DNA of 64,000 nt from Rhinopithecimicrobium faecis (GTDB lineage Bacteria; Bacteroidota; Bacteroidia; Sphingobacteriales; Sphingobacteriaceae): NCBI GenBank assembly GCA_017942165.1, contig JAGKSB010000006.1, forward strand, positions 147,762 to 211,761. Reading direction: 5' to 3'. The translations under genes and the position numbers were made by a program. Below, one piece after another: positions 25,130-34,092 of this stretch. The number at the start of each line of letters is the position of its first letter. Positions within the stretch are counted from its first letter, which is position 1. The notes beneath the pieces are model-generated. The model was given only the letters and a program-made list of their open reading frames with translations. It searched no databases and was not told where the DNA came from.

Positions 25130-26593
25130 TTAATTTCCGTAACCTGGATTTTGCTGTGCCGCAATCCCTGGGTTGGCATTAATTTCATCGACCGCTATTG
25201 GAAGTAGTGTCTTATAGAAAGTACGATCGATGGATTTCGTTCTTTGCATAACATTAAAGCCTCCAAAATCATCATCAAAAGTGATGGTTTTATTCCAGCG
25301 AATCATATCGAAGAAGCGGTGTCCTTCACCATATAGTTCCTTAGAACGCTCCAATGCGATCAGATCTAAGCTTACAGTTGCTGCCGTTGCCGGAGCTAAG
25401 TTTGCCGAGCGCTTACGAATAGCATTCAAATAACTTGCTGCCTTGGTTTTGTCGGTCGCTAAAGCAGCTTCAGCAGCGATTAGGTAGACCTCAGAAAGAC
25501 GGATAACTTTAATATTTACCGCTGTATTGTTTGAGGAGTTTTTATCTCCCGACAGGCTTGTACTACCGGAGTATTTATAGCAAGTTCCTAATCTTGAAGT
25601 GGATGTTTCATCATTTGCCATAATGCCTAGACGGACATCTGTGGGGTCTTGATTTAAGCGATTAAGAAAATCCGTTGAAGCCATAAAGTACCCTAAAATT
25701 GCCGAGCTACCGTGTGCTCTACGACGGAAGTATGCCCCGAGTGAGTTGTTTAATAAATCGCCTTCAGAAGGGTAGATTGCCAATTCAAAAATGGACTCAT
25801 CGTTAAATTCTTTTTTCCAAGAGTCTACCCATGCCTCATTCTCATAGAGCTTATAGACACCGGAGTTAATAACAACCTCAGCAGCCTCTAATGCCTTTGC
25901 ATAATTCTCCATGTACAGATGTACACGTGCTTGCATTGCTTTATTTGCGTAGTAGTTGATATACCCATTGCCTTTAGCTTTTGCTAAAAGGGGTTCTGCA
26001 GCCAAGAGGTCTGTTAATATTTGGGCGTAGTTCTCTTCCACCGTATTACGTAGCATCTGTGATTCAGATGCTAACTTCGTTGTGATATTAGGTATACCCC
26101 AGGCTTTTTTGTCGTCGTTATAGGACTTGCCATAAAGGCGTACTAAGTCAAAGTTTGTGATAGCGCGTGCTGTTAAAGCCTGCCCTATATACGTATCAAA
26201 ATTTTCTAATGTACCTGCAGCTTTGATGCGTTCCACATTTTCCAATAAATTATTGACTTGTGCAATGCAGTTAAACCCTTGCGACCAAATACCATTAAAG
26301 GTATTGGCGGAAGCGGAATGGTTGAAGGTGTATAGATAATCCATACCACGTCCTTGGGAGAGTACGGTTAGATCGCCCCCTTTTACATCCGCATAAAGCG
26401 GGAAATTACGGCCATAGTAATTGGAGCTAGTCATATTACGCATGAGGCCGTTGATAACTACTTTGGCATCTGCTGCGGTAGTAATAGCGCTTTCCGCTTC
26501 GATAGCATTCGTAGGTTTCACATCTAAGAAGTTACTACAAGACCCTAAGCTTAAGGCTAATGAAACTAATGTGATCGCTGTATATTTTTTCAT
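25130..26593 (-). CDS. SusD/RagB-family outer-membrane lipoprotein of the murein-peptide locus
   Basis: A 487-residue surface lipoprotein. The lipobox cysteine is residue 19 (LSLGSC), followed by SNFLDVKPTNA, the classic mature start of SusD proteins. TPR-like helices (NYYANKAMQARVHLYMENY) and a C-terminal RSKELYGEGHRFFDMIRW motif are typical of canonical SusD/RagB. It is the last gene of the minus-strand operon NlpC/P60 - epimerase - SusC - SusD and starts 18 nt after the SusC stop. RagAB of Porphyromonas imports oligopeptides, so a peptide ligand is plausible; the neighbours point to murein peptides. Ligand is inference. Confidence 0.93.
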   Translation of the reverse strand: MKKYTAITLVSLALSLGSCSNFLDVKPTNAIEAESAITTAADAKVVINGLMRNMTSSNYYGRNFPLYADVKGGDLTVLSQGRGMDYLYTFNHSASANTFNGIWSQGFNCIAQVNNLLENVERIKAAGTLENFDTYIGQALTARAITNFDLVRLYGKSYNDDKKAWGIPNITTKLASESQMLRNTVEENYAQILTDLLAAEPLLAKAKGNGYINYYANKAMQARVHLYMENYAKALEAAEVVINSGVYKLYENEAWVDSWKKEFNDESIFELAIYPSEGDLLNNSLGAYFRRRAHGSSAILGYFMASTDFLNRLNQDPTDVRLGIMANDETSTSRLGTCYKYSGSTSLSGDKNSSNNTAVNIKVIRLSEVYLIAAEAALATDKTKAASYLNAIRKRSANLAPATAATVSLDLIALERSKELYGEGHRFFDMIRWNKTITFDDDFGGFNVMQRTKSIDRTFYKTLLPIAVDEINANPGIAAQQNPGYGN

Positions 26594-26611
26594 TTTCTTT
26601 AATATTTAAGG

Positions 26612-29600
26612 TTAAAAACTAAATTCTACACCGAATGTATAGGTTTTACCAATAGGAGTTTCCCAACCTCTAGTTCCAAATTGATTCACTTCAGGATCTG
26701 CTAATTTGTATTTTGAAGCCGTAAATAAGTTTGAGCCATTAAAGTATATACGCGCATTAGAAATACCTGCTTTTTGGATAAAGCTTGCCGGAATTCTATA
26801 AGCTAAGGTTACATTTTTCAAACGGATAAAAGAAGCATCGTACAAGTGGCGTGAGGAAATTTGGTTGACATCCTCTAAATCGTTACCAGAAGTTTTAGGG
26901 TAGTCCGAATGAGGGTTTGATGTTGACCAATTATTATCGACATAATCTTGTGAATGTAGGCGCTCCCAATAGTAACCGTCATCTGCAACATCTTTATTCG
27001 CTGCATCATATAGTTTACCACCTAATTTATAAATAAAATTAAGCCCTAAGGAAAGACCTTTGTATTCTACATCGGTATTAATACCACCGTATACATTCGG
27101 GTTGGCATTACCGATAATTGTACGGCTAGCTTTGTTGTAGTTGTAAGTTGCACCGCGGCCATCTTTTAAGAAATCACCGTTGGTATTATCATTGGTGTAC
27201 CAGACATTTTTACCATTTTCAGCATCGACACCTGCCCATTCTAGTCCGTAGTATGCTAAAGTTGATTCCCCTTCTCTATAAATAAAACGTGTACGTGCAT
27301 CCGATCCTGTAGGGTCATTCCAGATGATGTCTTGCCCTTGATCTGTACCTGCTTTACGGTATAATTTGGTTACTTTAGAAGTTAAGAATGCCGCATTTAC
27401 AGAAGCAGACCAGCGTAGGTTTTCTTTTTTATAGATATCAGCACCTAATTCTACTTCAATACCTTTATTATTTATTTCACCGATATTTTTTAGCGTTGAA
27501 GAGAATCCGATAATAGAAGAAGTTGGAACATCTTGAATTAAATTTTTGGAATCTCTATTGAAGTATTCTACCGATCCATAAAGACGTTGGTTGAATAAGC
27601 CGAATTCTAATCCTAAGTTGGTTGTGTAATTAGTCTCCCACGATAAGTTAGGGTCTGCAATATTATCTAAGGTAGCTCCAGGCTTACCCATGTATTTATT
27701 GCTGTAACCTACTAAATTCATCGCTCCATAGTTTGGTGATGGCAAGGTACCATTCACCCCGTAGGAAGCTTTAACGCGTAAGTTGCTAATTTGCTCGATG
27801 CCTTTTAAGAAAGATTCATTATTAATCTTCCAGGATCCTGCGATGGACCAGAAATCTCCCCATTGACGTGTAGCTCCTAATTTTGAAGAGCCATCTGTAC
27901 GGATTGATGCCGAAGCAAAATACTTCTCTTGGTAGTTATATTCTGCACGCGCTAAACCGGACATCAAATTATTTCCCCAGACATAAGCTGAAGCATTGAG
28001 GTCCCCTGCTGTAGCGACTGTATGTAAAGCGGAGTTTGGAAGATCCTTACCTGTAGCACGTAAGAAATCTGTTTCATTTTTTTCCGCTTCAAAACCCGCT
28101 AATAAATTCAAATTATGATCGCCAAATTTCTTATTGTAATTCGCTGTAGTTGAAGATACTAACTTGGTAATAGACGTAGAAATCTCATGCACAACACCAT
28201 TTGTTGAAGCCCCATTATAGTGGTTTGCGCTGTAGTATAAATGGTCTCTAACTTGCGTATTGTCGTAGGAGAATACCGTTTTTAAAGTTAAGTCACTTGT
28301 TAATTTCAGGCTTAATGATTCTACCGCGGAGATCTTACGTGTTTTTGAACTATTTTCCCACTGCGTATTGTAGTAGAATGGGTTGTAAGCTAAACTTCCG
28401 TAGCGCTCCGTCCAATCGTTTCCAGTCTTGTAGTTTGTCGGCCAATATAAGCCCCATAATAGGTTGCGTGTTTGTAATAAATAGTTGGTTCCCGTATTAC
28501 GTGTATCGTTCATCCCTTGGTTGTTGGTATTTGCGACATTGATATTCGAGCCAAACTCTAAGTATTTACCGATATTTTGTGTTAAGTTAACACGTCCATT
28601 AATACGTTCGTAATCATTTAAAATAATACGCGATTTATCTTTTGTGTACCCTAATGAAGAGTAGTACTTGGTATTATCCGTACCTCCAGATACGGAGATA
28701 TCATTGGATTGAAAAGTTCCGGTTCTGAAAACAGCATCGTTCCAATCGTAATATTTCCCTTCACGGTTTTCAATACCATCGGTCATTCCTAAGATATTAA
28801 CATTTTCATTTAAGCCTGAACCTGCAGTTTCAAAGTAGTAACCGTGTTTTTTAAATTTTGTATTTAGGCGTGATAGCGCATTGGTATTTGCAAATTCTTC
28901 CGTTCTTCCGTTGGAGGTATTATAATCATGGAATACCTTATAAAGTGTATTCACTTGATCTTGCGTACTTGCCGCTTCCCAGTTGTCCGTAGCCCAAGTT
29001 GGGGTAAAGCCTAGGGATGATTTTACATTGATTTTCGGCGCGCCATTTTTACCCTTCTTTGTGGTAATAATAATTACGCCATTTGCTGCACGGGAGCCAT
29101 ATAATGCGGAGGCTGCAGCATCTTTTAATACGGTTAAACTTTCAATGTCTGAAGGGTTTAAGGTACTCATAACGTTTGAAGTCGTTTGAATATACTCATT
29201 TAACCCACCCGCATTTCCAGAAATCACAGGAACACCATCAATAACATATAGGGGTTCATTCGAGGCATTCATGGAACCTATACCACGGATACGGATGGCC
29301 GAAGTAGCGCCCGCTTGTCCCGAAGTCGTGCTTACTTGTAAGCCAGAAACACGTCCTGCTAAGGCTTTTTCAAAAGAGGAGTTAGGCTGATCTTCAATTT
29401 CTTTGGCTTTCACCGTGGAAGCCGAACCTGTAAAGGTACTTTTCTTCGCTGTTCCGTAGGCTACTACCATAACCTCTTCGAGGGCTTCCGATGTCGCCGT
29501 TAGTCCGATGTTAATTACTTTTTGAGCGCCTACTGTTTTTTCCTGAGCAGAATAGCCCACGGTGGAAAATACTAAGATATCTTTTGCGCTAACTTGCAGG

Positions 29601-29788
29601 GAATAGCTACCATTTGCTGCCGTTGAAGCTCCGGTATTTGTGCCCTTGATATTAATCGTTACCCCGACAAGTGCTGCGCCAGATGCGGCATCAGTCACTT
29701 TTCCGGTAACATTGAATTGCTGCGCTAAGGCGGTCTGTATAAACATACAGAGCATTAACAGCAGACTTAATGGTAAACGGTTTTTCAT
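26612..29788 (-). CDS. SusC/RagA-family TonB-linked outer-membrane receptor of the murein-peptide locus
   Basis: A 1058-residue TonB-dependent channel. Signal peptide 1-22 (cleavage after ALA), carboxypeptidase-regulatory-like domain (about 25-100, FNVTGKVTDAASGAAL), TonB-box region near LEEVMVVAYG, plug with GRVSGLQV, RIRGIGSMNASNEPLYVIDG and the SusC signature LKDAAASALYGSRAANGV, and a barrel ending TFGVEFSF. It is preceded by the dipeptide epimerase gene with a 79-nt gap and followed by its SusD. Together they would form a lidded channel that feeds peptides to the periplasm. No dedicated regulator or inner-membrane permease is encoded in the operon. Confidence 0.95.
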   Translation of the reverse strand: MKNRLPLSLLLMLCMFIQTALAQQFNVTGKVTDAASGAALVGVTINIKGTNTGASTAANGSYSLQVSAKDILVFSTVGYSAQEKTVGAQKVINIGLTATSEALEEVMVVAYGTAKKSTFTGSASTVKAKEIEDQPNSSFEKALAGRVSGLQVSTTSGQAGATSAIRIRGIGSMNASNEPLYVIDGVPVISGNAGGLNEYIQTTSNVMSTLNPSDIESLTVLKDAAASALYGSRAANGVIIITTKKGKNGAPKINVKSSLGFTPTWATDNWEAASTQDQVNTLYKVFHDYNTSNGRTEEFANTNALSRLNTKFKKHGYYFETAGSGLNENVNILGMTDGIENREGKYYDWNDAVFRTGTFQSNDISVSGGTDNTKYYSSLGYTKDKSRIILNDYERINGRVNLTQNIGKYLEFGSNINVANTNNQGMNDTRNTGTNYLLQTRNLLWGLYWPTNYKTGNDWTERYGSLAYNPFYYNTQWENSSKTRKISAVESLSLKLTSDLTLKTVFSYDNTQVRDHLYYSANHYNGASTNGVVHEISTSITKLVSSTTANYNKKFGDHNLNLLAGFEAEKNETDFLRATGKDLPNSALHTVATAGDLNASAYVWGNNLMSGLARAEYNYQEKYFASASIRTDGSSKLGATRQWGDFWSIAGSWKINNESFLKGIEQISNLRVKASYGVNGTLPSPNYGAMNLVGYSNKYMGKPGATLDNIADPNLSWETNYTTNLGLEFGLFNQRLYGSVEYFNRDSKNLIQDVPTSSIIGFSSTLKNIGEINNKGIEVELGADIYKKENLRWSASVNAAFLTSKVTKLYRKAGTDQGQDIIWNDPTGSDARTRFIYREGESTLAYYGLEWAGVDAENGKNVWYTNDNTNGDFLKDGRGATYNYNKASRTIIGNANPNVYGGINTDVEYKGLSLGLNFIYKLGGKLYDAANKDVADDGYYWERLHSQDYVDNNWSTSNPHSDYPKTSGNDLEDVNQISSRHLYDASFIRLKNVTLAYRIPASFIQKAGISNARIYFNGSNLFTASKYKLADPEVNQFGTRGWETPIGKTYTFGVEFSF

Positions 29789-29867
29789 AGATGTATTTTA
29801 AATGTTTATTTATAATTTATAAGAAGCGCTTTCTACCTAAAAAGTGTTCCCTGGTTTTTCTTCAGTG

Positions 29868-30926
29868 TTAGCTATTTTTGATAATCCCAATGCCGGGTCT
29901 GCTTGGCAGCATACATTTTCCATCGATCACTTGCATCCCATCGAAGATATCATTGCCAATTAAAAGGGCGCCATCTAAATCCGCCCAATCAACAATCGGA
30001 GCGAGCTGTGCCGCAGCGGTGATGGCACAGGATGTTTCCGTCATACAGCCTAGCATGACTTTCATCTCTAAGGAGCGCGCTAGCTCAGCCATTTGCTTGG
30101 CTTCCCGCAGCCCTGTACACTTCATCAATTTGATGTTTATCCCAGAATATACGCCCTTTAAGCTAGGGACATCTATCAGGCGTTGGCAACCTTCGTCGGC
30201 AATGGTTGGTATGGGAGCATGTTCCGTTAGCCAGGCGTTGTCATCAATTTGCTCCTTGGGCATCGGCTGCTCGAGGAATACGACACCACGCTCAGCAAGC
30301 CAATGTGACATCTCTAAAGCCTCTTCCTTATTCTTCCACCCTTGGTTTACATCAGCGCATAGAGGCACATCTGTTACCGAACGGATAGTCTCAATAATCA
30401 TTTTATCCGTTGCTAAACCTAATTTTACTTTTAGAATTTTAAATTGCTCGGCCTCGGCTACTTTTTTGCGGATTACTTCTTCCGTGTCAATCCCTATGGT
30501 GTAGGATGTCGCAGGGATATTCGCAGGGTTGAAGCCCCATATTTTATAGAGTGGTTGTTGTAATATTTTACCTATTAAGTCATGTAAAGCTATATCTATT
30601 GCCGCTTTTGCTGCTGTATTTTTGGCTTCCACATGATCGATATAAGTCAGGATCTCCTCCGTTTGAAAGGGGGAGTTAAATCCCGTAAGATCCAACTTAT
30701 TTAAGAAGGCCATGACAGACTCTTGGGACTCCCCTAAATAGGGAGGCATAGAAGCTTCACCATAACCAATAATACCATCATACTCCAGTTCCGTAAGGAT
30801 TACTGGCGTGGTGGTACGGGAAAATGAGGCTACCGTAAACACATATTTCATCGCTAGGGTATAGGGACGGAAGCGTAGTTTAAATGCGCCGAAATTTTTC
30901 GTGATCCATGGGGATGTGCTGCTCAT
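29868..30926 (-). CDS. Dipeptide epimerase, probably L-Ala-D/L-Glu epimerase
   Basis: A 352-residue cytoplasmic enolase-superfamily enzyme (YcjG/YkfB group) that converts L-Ala-D-Glu from murein to L-Ala-L-Glu for use by ordinary peptidases. The full catalytic set is visible: KxK (K166, K168 in LKVKLG), metal ligands D192 (ADVNQGW), E219 (LEQP) and D244 (ADEGC), the opposite lysine K266 (NIKLMKCTG), and the DxD (D316, D318 in ADLDGALL) that dipeptide epimerases use to hold the substrate amino group. No signal peptide. The start codon lies 4 nt after the NlpC/P60 stop, so translation is coupled. Adjacent NlpC/P60, as in ykfB-ykfC, supports the Ala-Glu specificity. Confidence 0.92.
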   Translation of the reverse strand: MSSTSPWITKNFGAFKLRFRPYTLAMKYVFTVASFSRTTTPVILTELEYDGIIGYGEASMPPYLGESQESVMAFLNKLDLTGFNSPFQTEEILTYIDHVEAKNTAAKAAIDIALHDLIGKILQQPLYKIWGFNPANIPATSYTIGIDTEEVIRKKVAEAEQFKILKVKLGLATDKMIIETIRSVTDVPLCADVNQGWKNKEEALEMSHWLAERGVVFLEQPMPKEQIDDNAWLTEHAPIPTIADEGCQRLIDVPSLKGVYSGINIKLMKCTGLREAKQMAELARSLEMKVMLGCMTETSCAITAAAQLAPIVDWADLDGALLIGNDIFDGMQVIDGKCMLPSRPGIGIIKNS

Positions 30927-30930
30927 AGAA

Positions 30931-32166
30931 TTAATTGTTATTAGCGTAATATGAATTTTCTTTTACGGGTTGAATTTGGCTGTCGTGGGCACCGATATAG
31001 CGACGAGCAGCAACGACAGTACGCGTTTGGAAATCGTCGTAATTCTTAGCTTCTTTTAACATGGAATTTACACGTACGGAACCTGCGGAATGGATAAACT
31101 GTCCTTCGCCAAGATATAGGGCTACATGTGTTACGCGTGCATTTTTAGATTTGCTTTTTCCTGCCGCGAAGAATAATAAATCTGCCGGTTTAAGGTTTTT
31201 CAAAGCTTTCTCAGCGTCAAAGTTTCCTTCAGAATCTAAGATGTCAATCTGATCACCTTGTAATACTTGCTGCGAAGCATCTCTCGGGATAATTATACCA
31301 TTCATAAAAAAGGAAGTTTTCGTAAATCCACTGCAGTCGACTCCTTTGACGGAGGTTCCGCCCCATAAGTAGGGGAGACCCATCATGGTCTTTGCTGCAG
31401 AGAGGATCCCTTCAGCTGTAAGCTGGCGGGAGGCTATCCAGGTATCAAAGGGCTGTGCTTCCTTTTTGGGGATAAAGGCTATACGCTGATCCGGGTATTG
31501 AACTTCATAAAAAGCCCCTTTGGTGCCTTTTAGAAGCAATAAATTGCCATAAACTAAATCGGATACGGACTGACTTTTCGTAGAATTCTCGGAAAATGAA
31601 TTACCATATGCCTGGGTATACATGACTTTAGGTGCCGCTTTCCATGCTGTTAATTCAGCTGCGGTCATCGCTGTAATGGAATGCGTATTTACCCAGGAGA
31701 TATATCCCTCGGGAGTACGTACGCGAAAAAAACCATTTTCTCGTTGTAAAATATCTACCGTTGTACCTAATATTACTTGCGTTGCCATTTCTGCGGAATG
31801 CTCCGGTTGGGTGCGTAAGTTAGCTACTGAAAGCGTTACTACGCCCACGGTCTTAGCGCCTACGGAGGCATCAGGTAATAATTGAATGGAAACTTGTGCT
31901 GGGATATTTGCCGCTTGCAGGGCTGCAGTAATATAATTCTTTGCAGAGGCCTCTGTAGTTTCTATCAGATAGATATTTTGTTTGGCATCGGCATTTTTAA
32001 GTGCGAGTATTTTCGTTCTTTTATCGGGTGCAAATTGTGACTTTGCATGTTGTTGAATTTCTTGGATTTTGTAAAAAGCGGAGGAATCAACTTGTTGAGC
32101 GTAAGAATATAACGTTCCAAAAGCAAGGGAAATTGCTGTTAGAGCGAATTTTAAATTGTTTTTCAT
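30931..32166 (-). CDS. Exported NlpC/P60 endopeptidase with SH3b domains (YkfC-like)
   Basis: A 411-residue cysteine peptidase expected to cut the gamma-D-Glu-diaminopimelate bond in murein peptides that have a free L-Ala, releasing L-Ala-D-Glu. Signal peptide 1-23 (cleavage after SYA), two bacterial SH3 domains (about 105-165 and 200-240), then the C40 catalytic domain (about 250-385) with C278 (VDCSGF), H347 (RVTHVALYLG) and H359 (FIHSAG). The SH3-SH3-NlpC layout matches YkfC-type enzymes in which the SH3b domain limits access to free-N-terminal stem peptides. First gene of the operon, with a -7-like box just upstream. Family secure, specificity inferred from layout and context. Confidence 0.92.
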   Translation of the reverse strand: MKNNLKFALTAISLAFGTLYSYAQQVDSSAFYKIQEIQQHAKSQFAPDKRTKILALKNADAKQNIYLIETTEASAKNYITAALQAANIPAQVSIQLLPDASVGAKTVGVVTLSVANLRTQPEHSAEMATQVILGTTVDILQRENGFFRVRTPEGYISWVNTHSITAMTAAELTAWKAAPKVMYTQAYGNSFSENSTKSQSVSDLVYGNLLLLKGTKGAFYEVQYPDQRIAFIPKKEAQPFDTWIASRQLTAEGILSAAKTMMGLPYLWGGTSVKGVDCSGFTKTSFFMNGIIIPRDASQQVLQGDQIDILDSEGNFDAEKALKNLKPADLLFFAAGKSKSKNARVTHVALYLGEGQFIHSAGSVRVNSMLKEAKNYDDFQTRTVVAARRYIGAHDSQIQPVKENSYYANNN

Positions 32167-32183
32167 TCCTGATTAGTTTAGGA

Positions 32184-32191
32184 CTAAGATA
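32184..32191 (-). promoter_or_regulatory. Candidate -7 box of the NlpC/P60 - epimerase - SusCD operon
   Basis: On the minus strand the sequence reads TATCTTAG, one mismatch from TAnnTTTG, 17 nt before the start codon. The -33 element is not clear in the A/T-rich sequence upstream. Confidence 0.4.
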
Positions 32192-32364
32192 GGTTAATTT
32201 TTAAAAATTATAAAAATAAATAATGATTTTTGAATTATTTATGCGTAATGCTTGCAAGAACATGCGTTGAATTAATTGGTTTCTTAGTATTATTGTAATA
32301 TGCTTATATGCTAATCATACTATTTACGTCTAATATTGAAAGTTTTAGCTATTTTGTAATGCTT

Positions 32365-32372
32365 TATCTTTA
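32365..32372 (+). promoter_or_regulatory. Candidate -7 box of the glycosylasparaginase - msrA operon
   Basis: TATCTTTA, 26 nt before the ATG at 32399. TTTTAG at 32343-32348, 16 nt upstream, is a weak -33 candidate. The 232-nt divergent intergenic region is otherwise AT-rich with no gene. Confidence 0.4.
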
Positions 32373-32398
32373 AAGAGCTTATCATTTTTTACTAACTT

Positions 32399-33457
32399 AT
32401 GAAATCAAGAAGAGAATTTATTAAGAATGGGCTATTGTCGGCGGCAACATTGTCTTCCATACCCTATGTTTCTAAAGCTTCCTCGCACTTAATAGCTGCG
32501 GAGCAGCCAGAATATGTAGAAAATAGGAAGAAAAAGTCCCGTAAACCGATTGTTATATCCACTTGGGACTTTGGAATTGCCGCAAATGCTGCAGCTTGGG
32601 ATATTCTCAAAAATCAGGGCTCCGCCTTAGATGCTGTAGAAGCCGGTGTGCGTGTTCCTGAAGCTGACCTCAAAAATCTTACTGTAGGAAAAGGGGGATA
32701 CCCCGATCGTGATGGGCATGTGACCTTAGATGCTTGTATTATGGATGCTGAAGGGAACTGTGGTTCTGTGGCCGCCTTAACGCATATCACTCATGCTATT
32801 TCTGTAGCGCGAAAAGTAATGGAAAATACTCCCCACGTCATGTTAGTGGGCGAAGGGGCCTTACAATTTGCGTTAGCACAAGGTTTTGAAAAGGAAGACC
32901 TGCTGACTCCGGAAGGCGAGAAAGCCTGGAAGGAATGGCTGAAAGAAAAGCAGTATAAGCCTGTGATGAATATAGAAAATAAATCCTTCCCTGTGGAGCG
33001 TCTTCCAGGGAATCAATATAATCACGACACCATTGGTATGTTAGCAATCGATGCGCAAGGGAATATGGCGGGAGCCTGTACCACTTCAGGCATGGCTTTT
33101 AAAATGCATGGCCGCGTAGGGGATAGCCCTATTATTGGAGCTGGTTTATATGTCGATAATGAAATTGGTGGCGCGACCTCTACAGGCGTTGGTGAAGAGG
33201 TAATCCGTACGGTAGGCTCTTTTCTTGTGGTCGAACTAATGCGTCAAGGATATAGCCCTGAGGCCGCTTGTAAGGAGGCTGTGGAAAGAATTATTAAGAA
33301 AAAACCAGCAATAGCGAAAGAAATTCAAGTAGGTTTTTTAGCTTTGAATAAAAAAGGTGAATATGGATCTTATGCCTTACAAAAAGGCTTTTCTTATGCC
33401 GTTTGTGATGCTGAAAAACAAGATCGATTAATCCCTGGAAATTATATATTTAAATAA
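32399..33457 (+). CDS. N4-(beta-N-acetylglucosaminyl)-L-asparaginase, Tat-exported
   Basis: A 352-residue Ntn-hydrolase that splits GlcNAc-Asn, the core linkage left after protein N-glycan breakdown. The precursor cleaves itself at D210-T211 in YNHDTIGML, exposing Thr211 as nucleophile; the VGDSPIIGAGLYVDN and GATSTGVGEEVIR blocks that bind substrate are intact. The N-terminus SRREFIKNG followed by a hydrophobic stretch (about residues 3-30) is a near-consensus twin-arginine signal, so export of the folded enzyme is expected. It diverges from the NlpC/P60 operon and msrA starts 9 nt downstream. A role in scavenging amino-sugar-linked amino acids fits the region; a direct role on murein is not established. 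Confidence 0.9.
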   Translation: MKSRREFIKNGLLSAATLSSIPYVSKASSHLIAAEQPEYVENRKKKSRKPIVISTWDFGIAANAAAWDILKNQGSALDAVEAGVRVPEADLKNLTVGKGGYPDRDGHVTLDACIMDAEGNCGSVAALTHITHAISVARKVMENTPHVMLVGEGALQFALAQGFEKEDLLTPEGEKAWKEWLKEKQYKPVMNIENKSFPVERLPGNQYNHDTIGMLAIDAQGNMAGACTTSGMAFKMHGRVGDSPIIGAGLYVDNEIGGATSTGVGEEVIRTVGSFLVVELMRQGYSPEAACKEAVERIIKKKPAIAKEIQVGFLALNKKGEYGSYALQKGFSYAVCDAEKQDRLIPGNYIFK

Positions 33458-33466
33458 GTTAAGGAT

Positions 33467-33988
33467 ATGAAAGCAACATTTGGAGGGGGATGCTTCTGGT
33501 GTACAGAAGTTATCTTTCAAAATACGGAAGGTGTAACCTCGGTACTGCCGGGTTATATGGGGGGGAAGACTGAAAATCCAACCTATAAGGAAGTCTGTAC
33601 AGGAACGACAGATCATGTTGAAGTTGTGCAAATAGAGTACGATGAGGAGTTGGCAAACTATGAGGATCTCTTGAAAATATTTTTCCGCACACACAACCCT
33701 ACTACGTTAAACCGTCAGGGGGAAGATGTGGGTACACAATATCGCTCGGTGGTATTCTTCCATGATGAGGAACAAGAGATCTTAGCGAAGAATTTTATTG
33801 ATGAACTCGATGGTGAGGATGTTTTTGAAGATCCTATTGTAACAGCCGTAGAGCCTGCCGTGAAATTTTGGGTAGCGGAAGATTATCACCATGACTACTT
33901 CAACCAAAATCCGCAAAATCCATTCTGTGCTGCGGTAATCGCGCCGAAATTAACGAAGTTCTTGAAAACGTATAAAGCTGCTGAGTAA
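33467..33988 (+). CDS. msrA: Peptide-methionine (S)-S-oxide reductase
   Basis: A 173-residue enzyme that repairs methionine-S-sulfoxide in proteins. The active-site GCFWC (catalytic C9, plus C12) is at the very N-terminus, followed by the conserved GYMGG, TGTTDHVEVVQIEYD, GTQYRSVVF and AEDYHHDYF blocks. A distal cysteine near residue 154 (NPFCAAV) may serve as resolving residue. There is no signal peptide, so it acts in the cytoplasm. It is co-transcribed with the glycosylasparaginase gene (9-nt gap) and ends before a strong terminator. Confidence 0.95.
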   Translation: MKATFGGGCFWCTEVIFQNTEGVTSVLPGYMGGKTENPTYKEVCTGTTDHVEVVQIEYDEELANYEDLLKIFFRTHNPTTLNRQGEDVGTQYRSVVFFHDEEQEILAKNFIDELDGEDVFEDPIVTAVEPAVKFWVAEDYHHDYFNQNPQNPFCAAVIAPKLTKFLKTYKAAE

Positions 33989-34010
33989 TACTAGCCACGC
34001 CTATAGGCAT

Positions 34011-34048
34011 ACTCGTGTAGGCGAGTCATGTAGGTGAGTCATGTAGGT
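34011..34048. repeat. Short tandem repeat after msrA
   Basis: Two exact copies of the 13-mer GAGTCATGTAGGT (34023-34048) follow a diverged copy beginning ACTCGTGTAGGC. It lies between msrA and its terminator and looks like replication slippage; no function is evident. Confidence 0.6.
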
Positions 34049-34051
34049 TTA

Positions 34052-34088
34052 AAAAAAAAGGTCTTCCCAGGTGGAAGACCTTTTTTTT
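34052..34088. terminator. Bidirectional terminator between msrA and parC
   Basis: A 16-bp perfect stem made of A8-GGTCTTCC and GGAAGACC-T8 with a 5-nt loop, placed 4 nt from the end of parC and 63 nt after msrA. It can serve both convergent genes. Confidence 0.9.
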
Positions 34089-34092
34089 GACT

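Noticed and set aside
29878..30504. 208-residue frame opposite the dipeptide epimerase
   Set aside because: Antisense shadow of a secure gene with no domain, lipobox or promoter.
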